Source: Caryophanales bacterium UBA6769 (GTDB lineage Bacteria > Bacillota > Bacilli > Bacillales > UBA6769). Taken from it: 18,894 nucleotides of DNA. The stretch lies in NCBI GenBank assembly GCA_002453275.1, contig DKGN01000109.1, positions 1 to 18,894 of the forward strand, written 5' to 3'. The notes under the pieces are model-generated. The model ran no database searches. It saw only the letters and a program-made list of their open reading frames with translations, and had not been told where the DNA came from. Each line of letters starts with the position of its first letter. The first letter of the stretch is position 1. The position numbers and the translations under genes were made by a program. Below are positions 1 through 7,829 of the stretch, one piece after another.

Positions 1-364
1 AATTCCCCAATCCTACGATGAGACAGCTGTCACTTCGTCGTATACGAAGCTCCTTTAAAAAACTTGCGAACGTTTCGGAAAATACATCCTGTACTATTTC
101 TTGAAGTTCAGTGTCCTGATTTCGAATCCCTTGTGTTTCAAAGGTTAAGTAACGCCCCGCTTTTTTACCAATTTTTTTTTCGCCATCGGGTGTGATTGTG
201 ACTTCTGTTATTTTAATTCCTTTTTCAATCTTTTCCTCTACAGCGACACCTGAAAACTTGCTAGCTTTGCGGTGTGCTTCCTTTTCAACGACCATCTCGT
301 GTGCTTCCAACGCTAAATCAGTTCTTACGTTAAACTCGTTTAGATCTAAATCCTTTTCACTCAT
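1..364 (-). CDS. gpr: GPR germination protease (spore protease), N-terminal part only
   Basis: GPR degrades the small acid-soluble DNA-binding proteins (SASP) of the spore core during germination. Only the first 121 codons are here; the gene runs off the left edge. The reading frame carries the family signature RTDLALEAHEMV (residues 14-25), the conserved GKKAGRYLTFE (66-76) and DSCLIVGLGN (112-121). GPR is made as a zymogen, and the known self-processing site of the family lies in the RTD-LA segment, so residues 1-16 are the likely propeptide. The catalytic aspartates lie beyond the window. The start is the ATG at 362-364, preceded by AAGGTGAT. The gene is divergent from rpsT. Expression in the forespore by sigma-F/sigma-G is expected from the family, but I found no convincing promoter of that type. 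Confidence 0.93.
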   Translation of the reverse strand, partial: MSEKDLDLNEFNVRTDLALEAHEMVVEKEAHRKASKFSGVAVEEKIEKGIKITEVTITPDGEKKIGKKAGRYLTFETQGIRNQDTELQEIVQDVFSETFASFLKELRIRRSDSCLIVGLGN

Positions 365-438
365 TTTTATCACCTTTTCGAAAAGATATTCATTCGTATT
401 TTCACCGAATATGCGCTTTTCATTCGTTATAAAAATGA

Positions 439-467
439 TTGCATTAAGGAATTAGATTTGGTAAGAT
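439..467 (+). promoter_or_regulatory. Candidate sigma-A promoter for rpsT
   Basis: TTGCAT (439-444), a 17-nt spacer, then TAAGAT (462-467). The spacing is ideal but both hexamers are imperfect. It would start transcription near 474 and give a leader of about 90 nt in front of rpsT. Confidence 0.4.
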
Positions 468-512
468 ACACTTGTTCTAAGAGTAACGGTATTTTCAAAA
501 AGGGAGGAATTC

Positions 513-530
513 ATGACCCTCCACGTTTGA
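513..530 (+). other. Possible leader minigene (MTLHV) in the rpsT 5' leader
   Basis: A five-codon frame, ATG ACC CTC CAC GTT TGA, sits 35 nt ahead of rpsT and has its own strong ribosome site, AGGGAGG at 501-507, 5 nt before the ATG. The same GGAGG can pair with CCTCC at 518-522, inside this frame, so translation and folding of the leader would compete. Whether it is translated cannot be told from sequence. It may simply be a structured leader used in S20 autoregulation. Confidence 0.3.
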
Positions 531-565
531 ATAGCGTCGAATGCAATCTTTAGGAGGTGACATGA

Positions 566-832
566 ATGGCCAATATTCAATCTGCGATTAAAAGAACGAG
601 ACAAAATGAAAAACGCCGTGACCGCAATACTGCAATGAAATCTGCAATGCGCACAGCGATGAAATCAGTTGAAGTTAATGTGGAAAATAACGATCTTGAA
701 GGTGCAAAGGAAGCTTTTTCACTTGCGACTAAACGGCTTGATAAAGCAGCAAGTAAAAATGCAATCCATAAAAATACAGCCGCTCGTTATAAGAAAAATC
801 TCGCAAAAAAAGTAAATGCAATAAGTAAGTGA
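566..832 (+). CDS. rpsT: 30S ribosomal protein S20
   Basis: S20 binds 16S rRNA early in assembly of the small ribosomal subunit. The 88-residue product has the typical length and begins MANIQSAIKRTRQNEKRR, the characteristic basic N-terminus, and is rich in Lys, Arg and Ala along its helices. The start ATG is preceded by AGGAGG at 552-557 (8 nt spacing); another ATG at 562 is out of frame. The gene stands alone, divergent from gpr and convergent with holA, a layout known from other Bacilli. A terminator overlaps its stop codon. Confidence 0.97.
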   Translation: MANIQSAIKRTRQNEKRRDRNTAMKSAMRTAMKSVEVNVENNDLEGAKEAFSLATKRLDKAASKNAIHKNTAARYKKNLAKKVNAISK

Positions 833-857
833 CCTCGTAAAAGGTCACTTTTATCTT
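827..857 (+). terminator. Rho-independent terminator of rpsT
   Basis: Perfect 8-bp stem AAGTGACC (827-834) / GGTCACTT (843-850) with an 8-nt loop, followed by TTATCTTTT. The left arm contains the rpsT stop codon. It lies immediately beyond the 3' end of the convergent holA, but on that strand no U-tract follows the stem. Confidence 0.75.
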
Positions 858-1841
858 TTATGCTATTTGTGTGAAGAAAAGTTCCAAGAGTAGCTCTTTA
901 TCGAACTGACCGATCTTCATTTCATAATCAATTTTCTCTAGCTTTTTTAAAAAGTGAAAACAGTCTTCCTCTGAAAAATGCCTTCCCTGTCTCCCCGCTT
1001 GCTGAACAGCGTACGGATGTAACTTTAAATAGGCTGCCATTTGTTTTTGGGAATATCCTCTTCTACCTAACTCCTTCACTTGATATATGATTCTGAACTG
1101 CCTTGCGAGTAAAGCAACAATTTTTATAGGCTCTTCGTTCATCTCAAATAAATCATACAGCGTGCGAAATGCATGTTCCATCCGTTTGTTCACCACATGA
1201 TCAATAAGGGCAAAAATGTTATCTTCTAATGAACGAGCCACAAGTAATTCAACCGTCTCTTCTGTAATTACTTCCCCTTCGCCCACGAAAAGGGATATCT
1301 TAACTAATTCATTTTTTAACTGGCTTAAACTATTTCCAATCAATTGAGATAACCTTATAACAGCATTGGGATCTATTTCTACATTCATTTGTTTTGCTTC
1401 ATTCTTGATCCAATCGCCAACTTCGTATTCCTTTAAAGCCGAAGTATTCACAACGTTGGCGCCGTTTTTCAAAGCTTTAACGATCTTTTTCCGTTCATCC
1501 AATTTTTTATAAGGTGCTTCAAAAATAACAATCGAGTGATCCGCTGGATTTTGTATATAACCCTCTAAGCGTTTTAAGTTATGGTCAACTGAGGAAGCTG
1601 TTCTTCGCTCAGCCGTTAAAAAGGAGGGGTTTTTTATAATGACTACCCTTTTTTCTGCTAAAAAAGGAGTTGTTTCAGCTTCCTCTAATGCTTGCTCAAT
1701 TGGAGTCTCATTCATGTCATAAGAAGCAATATCAAATTGAAAAGCTTCTTCCGTTACAATCAATTTCATTACCTTTTCTCTCGCTTCATCGATTAGAAAT
1801 GGTTCATCACCATATAACAAATATATAGGAGCTTGTGACAC
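858..1841 (-). CDS. holA: DNA polymerase III subunit delta (clamp loader)
   Basis: The delta subunit (YqeN in B. subtilis) opens the beta sliding clamp as part of the clamp loader. The 327-residue product starts IYLLYGDEPFLIDEAREKV (residues 6-24), followed by the family segments KRVVIIKNPSFL (64-75), LDERKKIVKALK and the helical C-terminal collar region with EEPIKIVALLARQFRIIYQ (about 235-253). As expected for delta there is no Walker A loop. The start is GTG at 1841 with AGAGGTGA about 6 nt upstream; a TGA three codons upstream in the same frame rules out a longer N-terminus, so the protein is slightly shorter at the N-terminus than B. subtilis YqeN. It appears to have its own promoter (1875-1903). 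Confidence 0.93.
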   Translation of the reverse strand: MSQAPIYLLYGDEPFLIDEAREKVMKLIVTEEAFQFDIASYDMNETPIEQALEEAETTPFLAEKRVVIIKNPSFLTAERRTASSVDHNLKRLEGYIQNPADHSIVIFEAPYKKLDERKKIVKALKNGANVVNTSALKEYEVGDWIKNEAKQMNVEIDPNAVIRLSQLIGNSLSQLKNELVKISLFVGEGEVITEETVELLVARSLEDNIFALIDHVVNKRMEHAFRTLYDLFEMNEEPIKIVALLARQFRIIYQVKELGRRGYSQKQMAAYLKLHPYAVQQAGRQGRHFSEEDCFHFLKKLEKIDYEMKIGQFDKELLLELFFTQIA

Positions 1842-1874
1842 TTCTTCTCACCTCTTTCTAAGCGTATATCGATT

Positions 1875-1903
1875 TTTATATTTTAACAAGGATAATTTGT
1901 CGA
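1875..1903 (-). promoter_or_regulatory. Sigma-A promoter of holA
   Basis: On the minus strand TCGACA (1903-1898), a 17-nt spacer and TATAAA (1880-1875), each 5 of 6 to consensus. Transcription would start near 1868, about 27 nt before the GTG. The word TTTGTCGAA on the plus strand (1896-1904) covers the whole -35. Confidence 0.65.
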
Positions 1904-1904
1904 A
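1896..1904 (+). promoter_or_regulatory. Possible Spo0A box over the holA -35
   Basis: TTTGTCGAA is a 9 of 9 match to the published 0A-box consensus TTTGTCRAA. It overlaps the -35 element of the holA promoter, a position typical of sites where Spo0A alters transcription. A chance occurrence cannot be excluded. Confidence 0.35.
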
Positions 1905-1944
1905 GTAATGCAAGTAGAGGCTAGCACCAAGTCCATAAAGTAGA

Positions 1945-1979
1945 AGAGAAAAAGGGGGATTCACTATTCCGAATCCCCC
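1945..1979 (-). terminator. Strong rho-independent terminator, leftward
   Basis: Perfect 9-bp stem GGGGGATTC (1954-1962) / GAATCCCCC (1971-1979) with an 8-nt loop. Read on the minus strand it is followed by TTTTTCTCTTC. It would stop transcription arriving from the comE side and insulate the holA promoter. Confidence 0.8.
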
Positions 1980-2235
1980 ATTTATATGAACGTCAACAGT
2001 AAAGGCCGCGGTCACTTCACAATTAACGATATTTTTCTCTCTGTCTCCATTTGTTATCTTATCCTATGCTTGCACTTCCTATCGGTGAAAACAGTTTACA
2101 GAAAAGGAAAGAAACGTTTGTTTTAACCAAAATTTTGCTTCATATTTTGAAGTAAGTTCACAAATTTTAAAAACGATAGCTGGATTTTTCCTTTTATTTC
2201 GCTTATACTAAAATAGGATTAAAGGAGGCTTTAAA

Positions 2236-2367
2236 ATGAACGAATTTGAAAAAGAAGTTCAAAGTAAAAACAATGACTTAATTGACTCTGGACTTGGCTT
2301 TATAGTCTCATTTGTATTTTTCAGCCTAATTTTCTTCACCGGTGTGATTATGAAAGCTGTTGGTTAA
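2236..2367 (+). CDS. yqzM: YqzM-family small membrane protein
   Basis: A 43-residue protein recognised by its N-terminus MNEFEKEVQSKNNDLIDSG, matching the short B. subtilis protein YqzM, also found next to comEC. It has an acidic/polar N-terminus followed by one hydrophobic segment (about residues 20-41, GFIVSFVFFSLIFFTGVIMK), so it is probably a single-pass membrane protein. Function is unknown. The start ATG has AAAGGAGG 7 nt upstream. A TATACT word at 2204-2209 could be its -10, but no good -35 is present. It is convergent with comEC and divergent from holA, with its own terminator downstream. Its size keeps it below many gene-finder thresholds. Confidence 0.88.
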   Translation: MNEFEKEVQSKNNDLIDSGLGFIVSFVFFSLIFFTGVIMKAVG

Positions 2368-2428
2368 GCATACATAACATAGGTAAAAAAGGCTGAGGCA
2401 CGAACACGATCACATTCAGCAAAGGAAC

Positions 2429-2465
2429 AAAGACTGCTCATCATAGAGGGCAGTCTTTTTCTTAT
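2429..2465 (+). terminator. Rho-independent terminator after yqzM
   Basis: 9-bp stem AAAGACTGC (2429-2437) / GCAGTCTTT (2450-2458) followed by TTCTTAT. It lies between the convergent yqzM and comEC; on the minus strand the stem ends in TTTGTTCC, so it may also weakly terminate comEC. Confidence 0.75.
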
Positions 2466-2562
2466 ACTGTCGCTAAACGATTGCTTAAGCACAGAACCTA
2501 TTATGTATGAACTTACAACACACATGCTTACTATTGGCTGCAGCTTCCTATGCAAAAAATTC

Positions 2563-4848
2563 CTACTTAAAATTCCCTTTGTTACGGGTAAATTTAAATT
2601 GGATCGCTCCATGTTCATCTGTTCGAAGAACAACAATCCCTTTTGCTTGCAGGCGGGTAACGACTTCTTCGTGAGGATGGCCATAAGTGTTATTCCCTCC
2701 AACTGAAATTAACGCAACTTTCGGATGCACACGCTCTAACAGCTCGTCACTCGTTGACGTTTTACTTCCATGATGACCGACTTTTAAAATATCCGCTTGA
2801 AGATGACGTCCATATTTAAGTAAGTTGCTCTCTGCCTCTTGCTCAGCGTCACCCATGAAAAGCCAGGTCAAGCCCCCGAGTTTTGTATATAAAATAATTG
2901 ATCGATCATTTTTACTACTTTCAGTTCCTGTAGGACCTAAAATATAAAAAGGAAAGCCATCTTTAGTCCATTTCTCACCTCTTGCTACAAAGGTTATTTT
3001 TAAGTTTTTCAAGTGAGCCTCATTTAGAAACTGCTTTTCATCTTCTTCTAATTTATCGCTTTTGCCATACAACATTTCTTTTACTTTCACGTTGTTTGCT
3101 ACAGCTTGAAAGCCACCAATATGATCATAATGCCCGTGTGTTAAAATGGCTTTATCAATTGTACGGATGCCTTTTGCATTCAATATCGGCACGACAACAT
3201 CCTGTCCTACTTCAAAATTATTTTTCCGAATTTGCCAGTCCTCTTCTTTACTAAAAGAAACGATTCCTCCTGTATCAATTAAGTACACCGCCTTTCGAAA
3301 TGGAAACTCAATTAATATACTATCTCCTTGTCCAACATCAATCAGCGTCACATGACCATATGGAGACAAGTAAGGAAGACTAAGCTGGAATAAGAGTAAA
3401 AATACAAGCGGCAATGCATAACGGACAGATGCCAAACTAACCTTCTTAACCTTTTCGATGTGGATTAACAAGTAAACAATCGCAACATAATAAATGCAAA
3501 TGAATAGTTCATTTGTTTGACCTAGCACTATTGAAGCGAATGGCAATCCTTCAATAAATTGAAGAGATGCGTGTACAACCGTGATCACCATGTCGTGAAC
3601 AACAAGAAAGGGTTTCGCTATATGGGGGACGATTAGTGAGATAAAAAAACAGAAAAAGGTCAATGGTAAAATGACCATCGTAAAGATAGGCACAAATATA
3701 GCATTAACGAGAAAGCTTATTAGTGACAAATGGTAAAAATGATAAAGGATAATTGGGAATGAAATCAATTGGGCAATAAGAGATAAAGCAATGAATCTTG
3801 AGACTGTATGTTTAAATACTTTTGTTAAAAGTTGTGAAGAGAGAAGAAGCCCAAAGCTAATGACAAACGACAACTGAAACCCAATATGAAAAATGAAATA
3901 CGGATTATAAAAAACGAGTAATAAAAAAGCAACAGAAATACTATTGAGCGGTGAGATGTTCCTTTTAAGCAAAAAGCCTAACAGCACAAAAGCTGTCATA
4001 ATTGAAGCTCTCAAAACAGACGGTGCAGCTCCGGTAAGCAATACATAAACAGGTAAAAAAATCAACACACCGATAATTGCCTTTTCTCGTGTGAGTCCAA
4101 GCCTAATTAGACTCCAAAATAGGAATGCCAAAATGACACCAACATGTAAGCCAGAGACGACCAATACATGAACTAATCCTAAAATTTGATAAGCCGCCAA
4201 CGCATCACTGTCAATTTCTTCTCTGTCACCAAAAATTAATGCTTGGACAATGCCAATTGAAGGATGCGAGAAGCGTTCAGCAATTTCCATAAGACCTTTT
4301 TGTCGGTACTGCTTCATATAATCTAAGAAAGTTAATGATTGGTTAACGCAGTGGGGAAATTCTTTTGGGGTGAAAATCCAGTGGATGTTTTGCTTACGTA
4401 AAAATTCTTTATAGTTAAAACTGCCTGGATTACGTTCGTAATTTGGTTCTTTCAGCTGACCAGTCAATGAACAGCTCATTCCAGGTTGCAAAGCTTGTAG
4501 TGAGCTTTTTTCCTCCTCTGTTTTAATTCGATACTGAGTTTGAACGATCTCATTACGAAGCTGAAATTGAAAGGAGAGGTAGTTTCCATCAATTGTCGGT
4601 AGACTAATAATTTTACCGGACAATGATTCTTCTTCCCCGGTTAAGTTTGATAAATTCATCCGCTCAACAGCGTATGATCGAAAAGCAAACAGCAGACAAA
4701 TGACTAATAGCAAAAGAACAAACCGTTTATTTTTTTCTTCTTTAAAAATAATAAATAGAAGCACAAACAGAAAGAGAAAAGAAAGATAGGGCTGATGGAT
4801 TAGTAAAGCCCCTATCAGTCCACTTAATGCAATTCCGAATCCACGCAT
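2563..4848 (-). CDS. comEC: ComEC/Rec2 DNA uptake channel protein
   Basis: ComEC is the inner-membrane channel through which single-stranded DNA enters during transformation. The 761-residue protein begins with hydrophobic segments (about 1-60), then a soluble DUF4131-type region (about 65-180), the Competence membrane domain with many hydrophobic helices (about 195-505; hallmark LVHVLVVSGLHVGVI), and a C-terminal metallo-beta-lactamase-like domain starting at GHVTLIDVGQGDSILIEFP. That last domain keeps a full HxHxDH metal motif (H571, H573, D575, H576) and the later KVGHHGSKTSTS and GNNTYGHPHEEV segments. The ATG at 4848 lies 19 nt after the comEB stop with only a weak GGAG upstream, so coupling to comEB is likely. 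It is the last gene of the comE operon. ComK control is known for the family; I did not find a K-box. Confidence 0.95.
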   Translation of the reverse strand: MRGFGIALSGLIGALLIHQPYLSFLFLFVLLFIIFKEEKNKRFVLLLLVICLLFAFRSYAVERMNLSNLTGEEESLSGKIISLPTIDGNYLSFQFQLRNEIVQTQYRIKTEEEKSSLQALQPGMSCSLTGQLKEPNYERNPGSFNYKEFLRKQNIHWIFTPKEFPHCVNQSLTFLDYMKQYRQKGLMEIAERFSHPSIGIVQALIFGDREEIDSDALAAYQILGLVHVLVVSGLHVGVILAFLFWSLIRLGLTREKAIIGVLIFLPVYVLLTGAAPSVLRASIMTAFVLLGFLLKRNISPLNSISVAFLLLVFYNPYFIFHIGFQLSFVISFGLLLSSQLLTKVFKHTVSRFIALSLIAQLISFPIILYHFYHLSLISFLVNAIFVPIFTMVILPLTFFCFFISLIVPHIAKPFLVVHDMVITVVHASLQFIEGLPFASIVLGQTNELFICIYYVAIVYLLIHIEKVKKVSLASVRYALPLVFLLLFQLSLPYLSPYGHVTLIDVGQGDSILIEFPFRKAVYLIDTGGIVSFSKEEDWQIRKNNFEVGQDVVVPILNAKGIRTIDKAILTHGHYDHIGGFQAVANNVKVKEMLYGKSDKLEEDEKQFLNEAHLKNLKITFVARGEKWTKDGFPFYILGPTGTESSKNDRSIILYTKLGGLTWLFMGDAEQEAESNLLKYGRHLQADILKVGHHGSKTSTSDELLERVHPKVALISVGGNNTYGHPHEEVVTRLQAKGIVVLRTDEHGAIQFKFTRNKGNFK

Positions 4849-4867
4849 AGGTCATGTACTCCATACT

Positions 4868-5431
4868 TTAAGCGCGGAACAAATCATGGGCACGGTCATT
4901 CCACTTTTTTATTTCTGCTTTATTTGCCCCAGCTTCTGCCAACCTATTCATTAATTCGGAAATAAATTGTAATTTTTCTTGTCCTTTCATGTCTAGTAGT
5001 GTTTCATCAAGTTCAATTTTCTCTGTTTGCACGTGTGCATGTTCAAAAAGCTCCTCAGCATACGGATTATTGCGATATTCTTTTGCATAATAAACTTTGT
5101 TTATTCCACTTTGGATAATTGCTTTACAGCATTGTAAACAAGGAAAGTGCGTAACGTAAATTTCGGCACCTTCTGTTGCAACACCAAATTTAGCACATTG
5201 TAAAATGGCGTTCATCTCCGCATGAATAGTGCGAACACAATGGCCATCGACAACATAACAGCCTTCATCAATACAATGTACGCCTCCAGAGACTGAGCCA
5301 TTATAACCACCTGCAATGATTCGATTATCACGAGTAATTGTTGCCCCGACAGCGAGACGATCACAGGTGCTACGGTAAGCTAGTAAATGACTTTGTGCCA
5401 TAAAATATTGCTGCCAAGAAATTCTTTCCAT
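4868..5431 (-). CDS. comEB: ComEB, dCMP deaminase-family protein
   Basis: This is the zinc-dependent cytidine/dCMP deaminase-like protein encoded in comE operons. The 187-residue product carries the catalytic HAE (H70, A71, E72) and PCLQC (C98, C101) zinc motifs. Further cysteines and histidines (C23, C53, C58, H64, C65) could form the extra zinc site seen in some dCMP deaminases. It is intact, so dCMP to dUMP deamination is a reasonable expectation; its need for DNA uptake in B. subtilis is reported as dispensable or minor. Start ATG at 5431 with GGGGG 8-12 nt upstream. It is second in the operon, 60 nt after comEA and 19 nt before comEC. Confidence 0.94.
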   Translation of the reverse strand: MERISWQQYFMAQSHLLAYRSTCDRLAVGATITRDNRIIAGGYNGSVSGGVHCIDEGCYVVDGHCVRTIHAEMNAILQCAKFGVATEGAEIYVTHFPCLQCCKAIIQSGINKVYYAKEYRNNPYAEELFEHAHVQTEKIELDETLLDMKGQEKLQFISELMNRLAEAGANKAEIKKWNDRAHDLFRA

Positions 5432-5491
5432 TCGTTATTCCCCCTAATGTATCTTCCTTAAATATGAAACAGTTTGTCTCATGCGTCAAAT

Positions 5492-6127
5492 TTAATCAAT
5501 GACGATGTGATCTTTTATATTTTCCAAAGTCTTTTCGCCGATACCTGAGACTTCAAGTAAATCTTCGACTGATTTGAACTTTCCATTTTCTTCACGATGT
5601 TTAATAATGACGGATGCCTTCGCTGGTCCAATTCCTTGAAGGGTTTGAATCTCCTCGGAGCTTGCTGAATTAATTCGAACCTTGTCATCATTCTCGCCCG
5701 TGACATGTGTAGCTATTGTTTGTATGGCTGTTACATCCTCGCCCTTTTTCGCTACGTAAATAACCATTTCATCTTTTAACAGTTCAGCAAGATTGATTAA
5801 ATTTTCATCCGCTTCAGATAGTAGACCACCTGCTTTTTCAATCACATCAATCACACGTTCCCCTGTGGTCATCGTATATACACCAGGTTGATGGACAGCC
5901 CCCTTTACATCGATAACCAAATCAGTCACAACATCAACGTCTTGTTCGTCATTGGTTTCCGACTTATTTTCTTCCATTTCATCCGGAAAAATAAGTTCAG
6001 TCTGTTGATTATCATTGCGGAAAAGAAATATACCTAAGACAATAAGCAACAATCCAGCAGCGACTGCTATCCATTTTTCTCGAATAGAAAGCGACATTTT
6101 TTTCATCCTTTCGAAAACTTCATTCAT
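5492..6127 (-). CDS. comEA: ComEA membrane-anchored DNA receptor
   Basis: ComEA binds incoming double-stranded DNA at the outer face of the membrane and passes it to ComEC. With the ATG at 6127 it has 211 residues: one N-terminal membrane helix (about 19-37), an acidic linker, an SLBB-like domain (about 70-130, DLVIDVKGAVHQPGVY) and a C-terminal double helix-hairpin-helix DNA-binding domain (about 151-210, GIGPAKA and GIGEKT hairpins). The frame is open up to a TTG at 6151, which has no ribosome site. ATG 6127 has GAAGGAAG upstream, though spaced a little far, while ATG 6106 and 6097 are further options, the latter behind AAAGGATG. All keep the membrane helix. It is divergent from comER. Confidence 0.93.
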   Translation of the reverse strand: MNEVFERMKKMSLSIREKWIAVAAGLLLIVLGIFLFRNDNQQTELIFPDEMEENKSETNDEQDVDVVTDLVIDVKGAVHQPGVYTMTTGERVIDVIEKAGGLLSEADENLINLAELLKDEMVIYVAKKGEDVTAIQTIATHVTGENDDKVRINSASSEEIQTLQGIGPAKASVIIKHREENGKFKSVEDLLEVSGIGEKTLENIKDHIVID

Positions 6128-6187
6128 AAAGAACGATCTTCCTTCATACAATCAAATGTAAATGTTGTAGCATAGAGGGGTGTTATT

Positions 6188-7012
6188 GTGAAGATTGGAA
6201 TCATCGGAACGGGAAATATGGGGAAAGTATTGATTCAAGCGATGATCGATTCTAACGCTGTGCATGCGTCCGATATGATGATTACGAATCGTTCTCCCGA
6301 AAAGGTAAATCGAATTAAGCAGCATTATCCACAGATTAAAATTGCCCGACATGCAGTGGAACTTGCGAAAAATAGCAAGTTTATTTTTATTTGTGTAAAA
6401 CCTTTCCAAATTTATCCTCTCATTCAACAATTAAATGATGTGCTTACCGAAAATCATATTCTCATTTCGATTACGAGCCCCATTTCAACAGATGAACTAG
6501 AAATTGAAACAACATGTCAAATCGCACGGATTATACCAAGTATTACAAATCGAGCTTTTAGTGGAGCTTCATTAATTTCTTTCGGAAAGAGAATGTCAGA
6601 TGAAAATAAGCGTGTGCTTACAGGATTATTTGAACATTTTTCACAACCCGTTTATATTTCTGAAGAACATACAAGAGTCGCATCAGATATTGTGAGTTGT
6701 GGTCCCGCCTTTATTAGTTACTTATTACAACAATTTATTGATGGTGCTGTACGCCAAACGTCAATTTCAAAAGAATTGGCAATTGAATTGACGAGTAATA
6801 TGCTCGTTGGTTTAAGTAATTTAATTGAAAAAAATTATTATTCATTGGAAACATTGCAGGAAAAGGTGACGGTTCAAGGAGGAATTACTGGCATCGGAAT
6901 TGAAGTGCTAGAGAATGAAGTTGGGGAAATGTTTGACCAGTTATTTATAGCAACCCATCGTAAATATGCCGAGGACCGAGAAGGAATTCATGAGCAATTT
7001 TCAAAGTCTTGA
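6188..7012 (+). CDS. comER: ComER, pyrroline-5-carboxylate reductase-family protein
   Basis: ComER belongs to the proline-pathway reductase family (P5CR) and is encoded divergently from comEA, as here. The 274-residue protein has an N-terminal Rossmann fold with GTGNMG (residues 7-12) for NADP, the FICVKPFQ segment at the end of that domain, and a C-terminal helical dimerisation domain with the family stretch TVQGGITGIGIEVLE. Its substrate is not established; in Bacillus cereus ComER has been linked to sporulation and biofilm formation rather than DNA uptake. The start is GTG at 6188 with GAGGGGTG 6-7 nt upstream. A strong terminator follows directly. Confidence 0.92.
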   Translation: MKIGIIGTGNMGKVLIQAMIDSNAVHASDMMITNRSPEKVNRIKQHYPQIKIARHAVELAKNSKFIFICVKPFQIYPLIQQLNDVLTENHILISITSPISTDELEIETTCQIARIIPSITNRAFSGASLISFGKRMSDENKRVLTGLFEHFSQPVYISEEHTRVASDIVSCGPAFISYLLQQFIDGAVRQTSISKELAIELTSNMLVGLSNLIEKNYYSLETLQEKVTVQGGITGIGIEVLENEVGEMFDQLFIATHRKYAEDREGIHEQFSKS

Positions 7013-7014
7013 TA

Positions 7015-7048
7015 AATCATTGGGGATTACCCCCAATGATTGTTTTTT
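7015..7048 (+). terminator. Rho-independent terminator of comER
   Basis: 11-bp stem AATCATTGGGG (7015-7025) / CCCCAATGATT (7031-7041) with a 5-nt loop, followed by GTTTTTT. It begins 2 nt after the comER stop and separates it from the convergent yqeM. Confidence 0.88.
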
Positions 7049-7100
7049 ACTTTACATCGTCTTATTTGATTATTCGACATAACATGTTTTATTCCTTTTT

Positions 7101-7829
7101 TCATTTTTTTGCTAGGAAAAAAATTCGTTCACTCTTTTCATTCGGAGCCTCTAGCGTAAAATCTGCGAAAACGTCTAAAACTGTAAAGCCCGCCTTTGCT
7201 AGCATAGCGTCATATTCTTCAATTGAAAATGTTGTTTGTATGTGAGTTTCGTAGTGGCGTTCATGAAGGGCATCTTCACGCTTAATAAATAACGTGAGGT
7301 CATGCTGTACACGTAAATCGTCTTGGATACATTCCCATATATATGAAACGTCTTCGCTTTGGTATGTAAAGGTTTCATTACCAAATAGATGTGTCATTTT
7401 ATATGGGGAATGCACATCAAATAAAAGCATTCCATTGTTATTTAGATGCTCATACACTTTATTGAATGTTTTGAGTACTTTTTCTTTACTGTCCAAATAA
7501 TTTAACGCATCACAAAGGATAAGCACGAGATCGAAAGCTCTATTCAATTCAAGCTTAGCCATATTTTGTTGAAAATAATGCACAGGTAAAGCCTCAGTTT
7601 TTTGCCTGGCGATCGCCAACATATCAGCTGATAAATCTACACCTGTTAACTCATACCCTTTAAGAGCCAATTGATAGGTAATCGTACCTGTCCCACAGCC
7701 TAAGTCAAGAATCTCTTTGCCAGGTACATTATATTTTTCAATACTATCTAACACGAGTTGAGTCCATTTATCGTATGGTGCTGTGTCCATCAAAACATCA
7801 TATACTTGCGCAAAACTTCTGTAGCTCAT
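7101..7829 (-). CDS. yqeM: YqeM, class I SAM-dependent methyltransferase
   Basis: A 242-residue methyltransferase with motif I LDLGCGTG (residues 41-48), the ribose-binding acidic strand end TGVDLS (62-67), motif IV-like LVLILCDALNYL (about 97-108) and LLFDVHSP further on. The substrate is unknown; fusion-like conservation beside rsfS and nadD suggests a housekeeping role, but that is inference. It is the last gene of the yqeG operon. Its ATG overlaps the rsfS stop in a TAATG, and only a weak GAAGAAGAG lies upstream, so translation is probably coupled to rsfS. Confidence 0.9.
   Translation of the reverse strand: MSYRSFAQVYDVLMDTAPYDKWTQLVLDSIEKYNVPGKEILDLGCGTGTITYQLALKGYELTGVDLSADMLAIARQKTEALPVHYFQQNMAKLELNRAFDLVLILCDALNYLDSKEKVLKTFNKVYEHLNNNGMLLFDVHSPYKMTHLFGNETFTYQSEDVSYIWECIQDDLRVQHDLTLFIKREDALHERHYETHIQTTFSIEEYDAMLAKAGFTVLDVFADFTLEAPNEKSERIFFLAKK

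Larger units (their letters stand above)
1842..2235. other. Intergenic region between holA and yqzM
   Basis: 394 bases without a gene. It holds the holA promoter with an overlapping Spo0A-like box (1875-1904), a strong leftward terminator (1945-1979), and the AT-rich upstream region of yqzM with a TATACT -10-like word at 2204-2209 and ribosome site AAAGGAGG at 2221-2228. Between 1980 and about 2200 I see no coding frame or clear structure. Confidence 0.6.

Noticed and set aside
365..430. Sigma-G promoter for gpr
   Set aside because: GCATA at a -35-like place is present on the minus strand, but the -10 18 nt downstream matches CATnHTA poorly; not strong enough to call.
192..455. Plus-strand open frame of 87 codons
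   Set aside because: Antisense shadow of gpr; no ribosome site, low-complexity Ser/Phe-rich product, and the opposite frame has a clear family match.
2364..2706. Open frames on both strands around the end of comEC and the yqzM terminator
   Set aside because: They run through a terminator hairpin or antisense to comEC, have no ribosome sites and no recognisable motifs.
6152..6430. Minus-strand frame overlapping the start of comER
   Set aside because: Antisense to the Rossmann-fold part of comER, no ribosome site, no family features.
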